Shown in pieces: positions 31,428 to 36,383 of a stretch of DNA of 36,383 nucleotides. Both the position numbers and the translations under genes were made by a program. Position 1 is the first letter of the stretch. Every line of letters begins with the position of its first letter. The stretch is from a virus: the IMG/VR virus record IMGVR_UViG_3300025137_000006, positions 1 to 36,383 of that record. The stretch is one strand, 5' to 3'. The notes under the pieces were generated by a model. It saw only the letters and a program-made list of their open reading frames with translations, was not told the origin of the DNA and ran no database searches.

Positions 31428-31730
31428 TTATGCTAAGTCAGTTATATGTTGCCAAGCGTCCTCGTCAATAGCTTCGTCCCCGAGGTAAGGCTCCCAGTTC
31501 TTCTGGCTGTATCTTTTCTTAGCTCCGAATACATCGGCAATTCCGTTTAAGCGTTCCCGTGTTGTTGGCGTATTCCATCCAGCCAAAGTCATCAGTAAGG
31601 CTCCGTCTTCTATCTTGGCAATCTTGTTACCGTGAAGGAAAACCTCGCCGTTGATCGTTGCGGTGTTGCCCTTGTTTACATCTTGGCGGGCGAACAGTGC
31701 ATTTGCTATTTCTTTAGTAATCTTTCGCAT
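31428..31730 (-). CDS. Conserved small phage protein, unknown
   Basis: A 100-residue protein starting M-R-K-I-T-K-E-I-A-N-A-L-F-A-R-Q-D, with N-T-A-T-I-N-G-E-V-F-L-H-G-N-K-I-A-K and G-W-N-T-P-T-T-R-E-R-L-N-G. I know this plan (a short helix, a G-x-x-x-L-H-G-N strand and a T-R-E-R-L-N end) from many phages as an unassigned early protein. It lies 28 bases upstream of the GAT-II-like gene in the same direction, so it shares that unit. Confidence 0.72.
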   Translation of the reverse strand: MRKITKEIANALFARQDVNKGNTATINGEVFLHGNKIAKIEDGALLMTLAGWNTPTTRERLNGIADVFGAKKRYSQKNWEPYLGDEAIDEDAWQHITDLA

Positions 31731-32049
31731 TTTGTATCTTTCTTTTTTGGTTATGTGACAGGCAGTTATTCCGCTTATCTGTTATCAATAAAAACTATCT
31801 CTTTATATGTGTCAAATGTTTTTTGCATTTTTTATTTCATTAATAGATACAGTGCAGTGACTTGCAAAAGTGGCTACCCCCATTTCTCGTTCGGCTCAAA
31901 AAGTGGCTACCCCCTAGACAGCCAGCACGCCAGCCATCCCCGAAAAGTGGCTACCCCCCTAGAATCCACAGAAAGCCCCCTGGAAGCCCCGCGGATCATT
32001 CCCCCCTAGCCCTACCCCTAGAAACGGCTACCCCCTAGCAACAGGGCAC
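31731..32049. repeat. Non-coding region with iteron-like direct repeats
   Basis: No gene on either strand. Four same-orientation copies of (A)AAAGTGGCTACCCCC or its shorter form begin at about 31866, 31900, 31944 and 32022, with a fifth partial at 32081 beyond the hairpin. Several are followed by CTAG, giving repeated CCCCTAG (about 31912, 31957, 32002, 32014, 32032). The left part (31731-31860) is A+T-rich. Direct repeats beside an A+T-rich stretch fit an iteron-type origin, but also a cluster of protein sites. Confidence 0.7.
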
Positions 32050-32072
32050 AAAAAAACCCCGCCGAAGCGGGG
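32050..32072 (-). terminator. Terminator after the amidoligase gene
   Basis: On the minus strand CCCCGC-TTCG-GCGGGG, six perfect pairs with a stable UUCG loop, then TTTTTTT (32056-32050). It lies 20 bases past the amidoligase stop. Confidence 0.92.
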
Positions 32073-32092
32073 CTTTCGTTAACGGCTACCCG

Positions 32093-32971
32093 TCACGCCG
32101 TGCGTAAAACGGATTGCAATACGGGGGCATCATTCCCGAATCCGAAGTGATGCATGCGTTCTATTACATGTTGAATAACGGGGCGGAATTCGGCGTGCAC
32201 TGGTTTGATTGTGCCGTCAATGTTCGCCGTTGCTACCTTTAGAGCAATAAGCACGTTGTGCATTGGATTTTGATATGATTCCGTGCGGGGAATCTTTAAT
32301 CTACATCTTTCGGTCGTAGCTTGGCATAAAGCAATCCAACAAACGATTTTGCCGAAGTCTAGACTGCCCTGATGCTGGCGGAATTCAATAGTGCCGTGCT
32401 TGGCAAACGCCGTCAAGTTGACATTACGGTAGCGAAACTCTCCCCCCGTTCTAACCCGCCCCGAATCTTGGCAAATCGCCGTGTTTAACATAGAACGCAT
32501 TGAGCGGGAATAGGGCGAATCGCCCCGCCGTGATGGGGCAAGCATCTTATCAATGGCTTGCTCGCTCTTAACGGCGTGATTTACTACATACTGCAAACGC
32601 TTAGGCGTGTAGCCTTTAGCGTCACAATGCACATGAAGCCCGCATGTTTTCTTTACCTTTACGCCGTTGCGTTCTAGCACTTCCAACACCTTGAACAGTT
32701 GCTTGAATAGTTGAGCGGGTTGCAATGGCGGGCTAACATATTCACGCCCTACATAACCCCGTGGGGCGTTGCTATTGAGTGAGCAGTCAGTAATGCCTTT
32801 CCAGTGACGGCGGGTTGATGTATTCCAGTTTTCCCGTTGATAGGGCACGACCGCATTCAACTCTCTGTTGATTAGACTCTCTCTATCTTCGGGTATGTAG
32901 CATTCAATCTCTAGCCCGATCGTCTTAGGCTTCATTGTGAACGCTATTTCTTGTGCTGTTTCGTTATTCAT
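32093..32971 (-). CDS. Amidoligase-family enzyme (glutamine synthetase-like COOH-NH2 ligase)
   Basis: A 292-residue protein with the ordered motifs of the amidoligase_2 family: G-L-E-I-E (19-23), D-C-S-L (62-65), E77-Y-V-S-P (77-81), C-G-L-H-V-H-C-D (110-117), R-Y-R-N-V-N-L (180-186) and G-T-I-E-F-R-Q-H-Q-G (193-202). The acidic and His residues match metal/ATP ligands of the glutamine synthetase fold. The family is predicted to join a carboxyl group to an amine. Comparative genomics by Aravind and colleagues linked it in phages to class II amidotransferase and GGCT/AIG2 domains; both are the next genes in this direction except for one small ORF. The substrate is unknown. It is transcribed leftward from the 32.97-33.45 kb control region. 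Confidence 0.9.
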   Translation of the reverse strand: MNNETAQEIAFTMKPKTIGLEIECYIPEDRESLINRELNAVVPYQRENWNTSTRRHWKGITDCSLNSNAPRGYVGREYVSPPLQPAQLFKQLFKVLEVLERNGVKVKKTCGLHVHCDAKGYTPKRLQYVVNHAVKSEQAIDKMLAPSRRGDSPYSRSMRSMLNTAICQDSGRVRTGGEFRYRNVNLTAFAKHGTIEFRQHQGSLDFGKIVCWIALCQATTERCRLKIPRTESYQNPMHNVLIALKVATANIDGTIKPVHAEFRPVIQHVIERMHHFGFGNDAPVLQSVLRTA

Positions 32972-33276
32972 TTTCTTTGCTTTCGTTTAGTTATGGCTTC
33001 GGCGTTGTGCCTAGGCTCGCTCTCAATATAGGGTAGCCAGTTATTGAGTCAACTACATAAGCCCCCTTTTCTTCCCCCCGTAATGGGTTGCCCTTTCCCG
33101 CTAAAATAGCCCCGTCAATGGGGTAGCCAGTTTTTGCCCATAGGGTAGCCAGTTATAGGGGGCGGGGGGGGTTGAGATCATTTTTTTTTTTACAATGCTT
33201 ATATATTAAGTAGGTCTCAAAAAAAAGTGCTACTCATAGGGCGGTTTCCCCACAAAATAAACCTACCAACGTGTCC

Positions 33277-33380
33277 CTGTATACCTTAAGGTAGCCTAGT
33301 CATGGTTACATATACCATTTTATTGACTTTTTTACTTCCTTAGGGACTTCCTTAAGGCTTGATATCCTTAAGGTATACAG
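33277..33380. promoter_or_regulatory. CCTTAAGG operator-like cluster 2 with mirrored arms
   Basis: CCTTAAGG at 33284-33291, 33350-33357 and 33366-33373, plus the degenerate CCTTAGGG at 33338. The outer copies are arranged as mirror images: CTGTATACCTTAAGG (33277-33291) and CCTTAAGGTATACAG (33366-33380). The extended 15-mer therefore faces outward toward both gene blocks, as expected for a protein controlling divergent promoters. Confidence 0.7.
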
Positions 33381-33422
33381 TTAAAAATCGGTTGTCAAGC
33401 AAATGTGTATGTTTTTTTTAAC

Positions 33423-33450
33423 TTGACAAATGTATTAATTGTGCTAATGC
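33423..33450 (+). promoter_or_regulatory. Candidate rightward promoter of the packaging genes
   Basis: TTGACA (33423-33428) is a perfect sigma-70 -35 box. Sixteen bases later TGCTAATGC resembles an extended -10 with a poor hexamer (TAATGC). A start would lie near 33457, right at the GTG of the terS frame. This would favour the ATG at 33488 as the real start or a leaderless message. Confidence 0.4.
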
Positions 33451-33457
33451 TGGGTTT

Positions 33458-34039
33458 GTGATACCAGAATCAGACAAGGAATTGCTTATGAAGCAAATTT
33501 CCGAGCAGATACAAAAGGTGTCCTCCGACAAGGAGAGCATCCAGATTAAAAGCCTAAGTCGCCATGCCCCTGAAAAGGTGGCAGAAATACTTTATCTATT
33601 TAGTATGGGTAGTTCGCAGACTAAGATTGTTAAGAAATATGGATTTTCTAGAGCAACAGTCATTAGTGTATTAACTGATTACGCTGACGCTTTGGGTAAA
33701 TTCCGCGAATTGAGCGGTAGGCTGTCCGCTAAGAACTACATGAGCCTAAGTAGCCTTGAGGAAGATTTAATTGAAAAAGTCCGTGAACGAATGGACGAAG
33801 ACCCCGAAATGCAGGTTAGCTTTCGGGATTTAAAGGAACTGTCCATAGCTAAAGCTAATGCCAATAGAGAGGCTATGACGGCTAGGGGAGAAGCTACCAA
33901 TATTACCGAAGGCAGAAAAGTCTACACCAAAGAGGATTATGACGATATTGTTAAATCCGCCAAAGATCGTATTAAAAAAGCAAAAGTAATTAATGCTGAA
34001 ATTGTAACGCAGGAGGACAATGGACGAGGAGATTCTTGA
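33458..34039 (+). CDS. terS: Terminase small subunit (HTH DNA-binding)
   Basis: A 193-residue protein from the GTG at 33458. An in-frame ATG at 33488 has AAGGA 7 bases upstream and is the better supported start (183 residues). A helix-turn-helix is visible at about 53-74 (Q-T-K-I-V-K-K-Y-G-F-S-R-A-T-V-I-S-V-L), followed by long helices (L-S-S-L-E-E-D-L-I-E-K-V-R-E-R-M) and an acidic/basic tail. Small terminase subunits bind the packaging site through such an N-terminal HTH and oligomerise by helices. Position as the first rightward gene and near terL agrees. An ordinary regulator with the same HTH cannot be excluded. Confidence 0.72.
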   Translation: MIPESDKELLMKQISEQIQKVSSDKESIQIKSLSRHAPEKVAEILYLFSMGSSQTKIVKKYGFSRATVISVLTDYADALGKFRELSGRLSAKNYMSLSSLEEDLIEKVRERMDEDPEMQVSFRDLKELSIAKANANREAMTARGEATNITEGRKVYTKEDYDDIVKSAKDRIKKAKVINAEIVTQEDNGRGDS

Positions 34040-34226
34040 TAAGCTAAAAGAGATACTTGGGGAACATTATCCTAATTACTGCATTATTGTGCTGGATGAA
34101 GAAGGAGAAGTCCAATCCGAATACACAACAGTTTCAGTAGCTAGAATGCTTATTAGAGAAGCTTCGCTAGATTTTAGAGATGACAACGTAGAAGTTATAT
34201 GGGATATAGACGATACCGATGATTAA
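34020..34226 (+). CDS. Small acidic protein, unknown
   Basis: A 68-residue, highly acidic protein with an AGGAGG ribosome-binding site (34011-34016), overlapping terS by 20 bases and the sulfotransferase-like gene by 8. It starts M-D-E-E-I-L-D-K-L-K-E-I-L-G-E-H-Y, has a Y-C-I-I-V-L-D-E-E-G-E strand pair and ends in D-I-D-D-T-D-D. The tight overlaps link it to both neighbours. Function unknown. Confidence 0.65.
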   Translation: MDEEILDKLKEILGEHYPNYCIIVLDEEGEVQSEYTTVSVARMLIREASLDFRDDNVEVIWDIDDTDD

Positions 34227-34884
34227 CCATAAAGACAAAAAACTAATATTATTGCCGCCCAAAACAGGCACTTCTTCTTTGGAAAGTTTGTTTACAAAGA
34301 ATTTTTGTGGATACAGTGCGTATACCCGATACCACCCATTAAGGCACATTCATATGTATCTTGATGAATCTATTTTTGCTTACGGAATAAAAGATATAGA
34401 AAACTGGGAAATATATCAAACAGCAAGAAATCCTATGGATCGGATTATTTCTGCATTCTTGCATCAAAAATTTATATTACGAGAATTAGGCAAAAAAATG
34501 AAAATCCTAGAGTTTGAAGATTTTGTAGAAACGGTAAATCAACATCATCATTTATTGCCAGAAAAAGAAAGAACTTTCTCTAGTTCAGTATTATGCAATG
34601 ATAAAATAATTCCCTCCAACAATAAATGTTCGGCAGGAGTTCGGTTTTATGTTCCGCAAACAACCTGGGCTGATCCTAGCAAATATAATGTAAAGTACAT
34701 TAAATTAGGACAAGATAATTCTAAATTATATGCAGAAATGGGTTTGCCGTCAAATTTAAAATTACCGCATTTAAACAAAAGCAGATTAGACAAATCTCGC
34801 CATCAAAATATACATACTTATAGAACAAAAGAAATTATACAATCATTATATAAAAATGATTTTTTAAAACTAAATTATGAATAA
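34219..34884 (+). CDS. Sulfotransferase-like protein 2
   Basis: A 221-residue relative of the protein at 12551-13369, but shorter. The 5'-phosphosulfate loop is L-P-P-K-T-G-T-S-S-L (12-21). The 3'-phosphate site is T-A-R70-N-P-M-D-R-I-I-S78-A-F-L. A His-rich segment follows the loop (Y-H-P-L-R-H-I-H-M-Y, 38-47). The acceptor is unknown. It starts 8 bases inside the previous gene and ends 8 bases inside the hydroxylase-like gene, so the three are translated as a block. The DNA is strongly A+T-rich toward its end, in contrast to terS, suggesting acquired cargo placed between terS and terL. Confidence 0.8.
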   Translation: MINHKDKKLILLPPKTGTSSLESLFTKNFCGYSAYTRYHPLRHIHMYLDESIFAYGIKDIENWEIYQTARNPMDRIISAFLHQKFILRELGKKMKILEFEDFVETVNQHHHLLPEKERTFSSSVLCNDKIIPSNNKCSAGVRFYVPQTTWADPSKYNVKYIKLGQDNSKLYAEMGLPSNLKLPHLNKSRLDKSRHQNIHTYRTKEIIQSLYKNDFLKLNYE

Positions 34885-35506
34885 TCAAAAAATGAATAAA
34901 CCTAATTCAACATTAGCAGATATAAAAAGACGGTTACCTTTTAAAATTCAAGAAATTGGCAGTTATGATTCTGCCGACCTTCTTCGTAGATTGGAAAAAA
35001 TGGATCCTGAATGCTGGTTAGAAGAATCATGGAGGCAAAAAACATTTAAAGCTCACTCAAGTACGGATGCTTTAAACATTATGTGGAACAAGGAATGCCT
35101 AAAAGACAACACTAAGGGCGAAAAACATAAAAAAAATTACAATTTTTTAAATTTTGATAAAGTCCTTGAAGATTTAAAACCAATATATGAAAAAAAATTT
35201 GGCTCAGGAGATTTTCACCGAGTATTAATTACGCGACTAAAGCCAAAATCTAGTATAGCCGTTCATGCTGATCAAGGCATTGCTTTAATGCAAGGGCGAC
35301 GAACTCATATTCCTTTAACAACTAACAAGGACATTGTTTTTAAATGTGGACAAGATTTACAATCGTTTCATTTAGAAGTTGGCAATGTATATGAGTTAAA
35401 TAACGCTAAAAAACACGCAGTAAGTAACCCAACAGATGAACATAGAATTCATTTAATCATTGATTGGCTACAAAATAAAGGATTTTGGGAAAAAATGAAT
35501 GATTAA
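34877..35506 (+). CDS. Aspartyl/asparaginyl beta-hydroxylase-like 2-oxoglutarate oxygenase
   Basis: A 209-residue Fe(II)/2-oxoglutarate-dependent dioxygenase. Residues in order: H130-A-D132 (first iron ligands), R142-T-H144-I-P-L, H180-A-V-x-N (third iron ligand) and R190-I-H-L-I-I-D-W (2-oxoglutarate arginine and end strand). This fits the Asp/Asn beta-hydroxylase family, whose best-known member hydroxylates Asp/Asn in EGF-like domains; other members act on small molecules, so the substrate is open. It overlaps the sulfotransferase-like gene and terL by 8 bases each and is A+T-rich like the former. Together they look like a two-enzyme modification insert. Confidence 0.85.
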   Translation: MNNQKMNKPNSTLADIKRRLPFKIQEIGSYDSADLLRRLEKMDPECWLEESWRQKTFKAHSSTDALNIMWNKECLKDNTKGEKHKKNYNFLNFDKVLEDLKPIYEKKFGSGDFHRVLITRLKPKSSIAVHADQGIALMQGRRTHIPLTTNKDIVFKCGQDLQSFHLEVGNVYELNNAKKHAVSNPTDEHRIHLIIDWLQNKGFWEKMND

Positions 35507-36383
35507 TTTTACGGAGCATCCAATACTCAAGCCACCTACGGACGAAGAAATCGTAGCTCTAGCTGAAGTTGATCCAACACTGTTAGCTGATCTGCACGAA
35601 GCTCACGAAAATCTTATTCGTGCTAGTATAGAAGATCCGCTTCGTAGTGGTTTTGATCTTCAGGGATGGGGTCGCATTAGGGACTCTTTAAATAAATACA
35701 ATGAAGTTATTACTTTTGGGGGAAACCGAAGTGGAAAAACTACTGGTTGTGCCAAATTAATAATGGAAGCGGTTATTAACAATAAAGATGGGCACATAGT
35801 TTGTTTCTCTCAAAATGCCGACACTTCAGTAAAAGTTCAGCAAGCTGCTATATGGGAAATGATGCCCAAAGAATTTAAGAAAAAAACTAAAAGCATTGAA
35901 GGCTATATTAATTTTAGTATGCAAAATGGGTTTACTGGTTCTAGTTTCATATTTCCTGACACTAGGACTAGAGTGGACTTTAAAACCTATACACAGTTCA
36001 GTAACAATCAGACTATCCTTGAGGGATTTGAGTTTGGATTCAAAAACAACCCAGAGCTAAATATAGGGGCTTGGTTAGATGAATATCTTGGCGATGCTTC
36101 GTTAGTTAATACTTTGCGATTTCGTTTAGCTACAAGAGATAGCAAAATGTTGCTTGGATTTACGCCAATTGATGGGTATACATCTTTTGTATCAGAATAC
36201 TTGAAGGGTGCACAAACAATACAGACCCGTAAGGCATCTCTATTAAAAGATAGAGAACTTCCCGTCCAGCAATACAGTCCGAATCGTGATGCTGGAGTAG
36301 TTTATTTGCATTCTGATGAAAACCCATTTGGGGGATATGACCGAATAAAGAAAGATTTGCAACAATCCACTGATGAGCAAATT
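35499..36383 (+). CDS. terL: Terminase large subunit, N-terminal half (continues at 1-870)
   Basis: Starts at the ATG at 35499, 8 bases before the upstream stop, and runs off the window edge. Walker A is F-G-G-N-R-S-G-K80-T-T (73-82), Walker B G-A-W-L-D194-E195 (190-195), and a coupling motif L-G-F-T-P-I follows at 219-224. This is the ATPase that pumps DNA into the head. The 262 codons to 36284 join in frame with base 1, giving 551 residues in the closed genome. The last 99 bases repeat 1-99 and must not be counted twice. Confidence 0.95.
   Translation, partial: MINFTEHPILKPPTDEEIVALAEVDPTLLADLHEAHENLIRASIEDPLRSGFDLQGWGRIRDSLNKYNEVITFGGNRSGKTTGCAKLIMEAVINNKDGHIVCFSQNADTSVKVQQAAIWEMMPKEFKKKTKSIEGYINFSMQNGFTGSSFIFPDTRTRVDFKTYTQFSNNQTILEGFEFGFKNNPELNIGAWLDEYLGDASLVNTLRFRLATRDSKMLLGFTPIDGYTSFVSEYLKGAQTIQTRKASLLKDRELPVQQYSPNRDAGVVYLHSDENPFGGYDRIKKDLQQSTDEQI
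36285..36383 (+). repeat. 99-bp terminal direct repeat (same as 1-99)
   Basis: Bases 36285-36383 match 1-99 without a difference, and the terL reading frame runs through the join. This is the overlap left by an assembler on a circular (or circularly permuted/terminally redundant) molecule. The unique genome length is 36,284 bp. Since the repeat lies inside terL, it is probably not the physical packaging end. Confidence 0.95.

Larger units (their letters stand above)
23953..33150. repeat. Dispersed GGCTACCCC / GGGGTAGCC motif, 16 exact copies
   Basis: Exact 9-mers start at 23954, 24595, 24899, 25547, 27664, 27786, 28107, 28899, 29682, 30419, 30454, 31872, 31905, 31949, 32026 and 33120. Eight-base versions (GGCTACCC or its complement) start at 28542, 30779, 30893, 32084, 33031 and 33143. 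I found none in the rightward genes. Intergenic copies often extend to AAAAGTGGCTACCCCC. Both orientations occur. Chance expectation for an 8-mer on both strands of 9.2 kb is about 0.3. Confidence 0.9.
32972..33457. promoter_or_regulatory. Divergent control region between leftward early genes and rightward packaging genes
   Basis: No gene on either strand. It holds three GGGTAGCC copies (33031, 33120, 33143, the middle one with four Gs), a G-run (GGGGG-C-GGGGGGGG, 33158-33171) followed shortly by T11 (33181-33191), and CCTTAAGG cluster 2 (33277-33380). A perfect -35 TTGACA (33423-33428) lies before terS. The gene on the left is read leftward and the one on the right rightward, so promoters for both directions must lie here. 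Confidence 0.7.

Noticed and set aside
31862-32040. CRISPR array from the repeated GTGGCTACCCCC units
   Set aside because: Spacing is irregular, repeats are under 20 bases, copies also lie inside genes and in both orientations, and no cas genes are present.
1-36383. Temperate lifestyle
   Set aside because: No integrase, excisionase or CI-like repressor seen; the only HTH proteins are a small resolvase-type HTH protein and the TerS-like protein.
1-36383. tRNA genes
   Set aside because: By eye I found no cloverleaf with a GGTTCGA-type T-loop; a covariance-model scan would be needed to exclude them fully.

Overview
The window is the genome of a tailed bacteriophage with a podovirus-type gene set. 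Bases 1-99 recur exactly at 36285-36383, so the contig closes into a circle of 36,284 bp, and the large terminase gene is cut by the window edge (35499-36383 continues at 1-870). There is no integrase, excisionase or recognisable lysogeny repressor, no RNA polymerase, no DNA polymerase and no tRNA gene that I could see. It therefore looks like a lytic phage that borrows the host transcription and DNA-synthesis machinery. The host cannot be named from sequence. The set of tiny lysine/arginine-rich virion-region proteins and the overall layout resemble uncultured marine podoviruses (inference).

Rightward (+) half, 33.4 kb through the origin to 23.8 kb: packaging and virion genes. The order is terS-like, a small ORF, sulfotransferase-like, Asp/Asn beta-hydroxylase-like, terL, small ORFs, portal, T4-type lysozyme, scaffold, major capsid protein, a strong terminator, neck/adaptor, two paralogous small beta proteins, two membrane (holin-like) proteins, a miniature CDGSH-like protein, three small basic proteins, a tail tube/propeller protein, a YadA-like tail fibre, a second sulfotransferase-like protein, a 1987-residue protein and two more large presumed internal/ejection proteins.

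Leftward (-) half, 33.0 to 23.8 kb: small early genes and replication/recombination genes, in several units ended by minus-strand terminators. Reading leftward: an amidoligase-family protein, then a class II glutamine-amidotransferase-like domain and a gamma-glutamylcyclotransferase-like domain separated only by an in-frame TGA. These are followed by small unknowns, two PD-(D/E)XK-type nucleases, an HTH protein, an endonuclease VII relative, an ERF annealing protein, a putative SSB-like protein, a DUF1599-like protein and a DnaB-type helicase.

Four things stand out. (1) The 1987-residue protein holds 120 pentapeptides of the form G-[Y/F]-[D/N]-x-x in almost perfect register. Its gene lies 1 bp after a sulfotransferase-like gene, and a second sulfotransferase and an Asp/Asn hydroxylase lie beside terL. 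Together these could be a protein-modification system acting on the Tyr/Asp/Asn-rich repeat (hypothesis). (2) The 9-mer GGCTACCCC occurs 16 times (22 as an 8-mer) in both orientations, only in the leftward 23.9-33.2 kb region, inside genes in four reading frames as well as between genes. (3) The amidoligase/GAT-II/GGCT trio is a predicted peptide- or amide-modification cassette, here with a stop codon in the middle of a fusion. (4) Two clusters of the palindrome CCTTAAGG look like operators of an unknown phage regulator.
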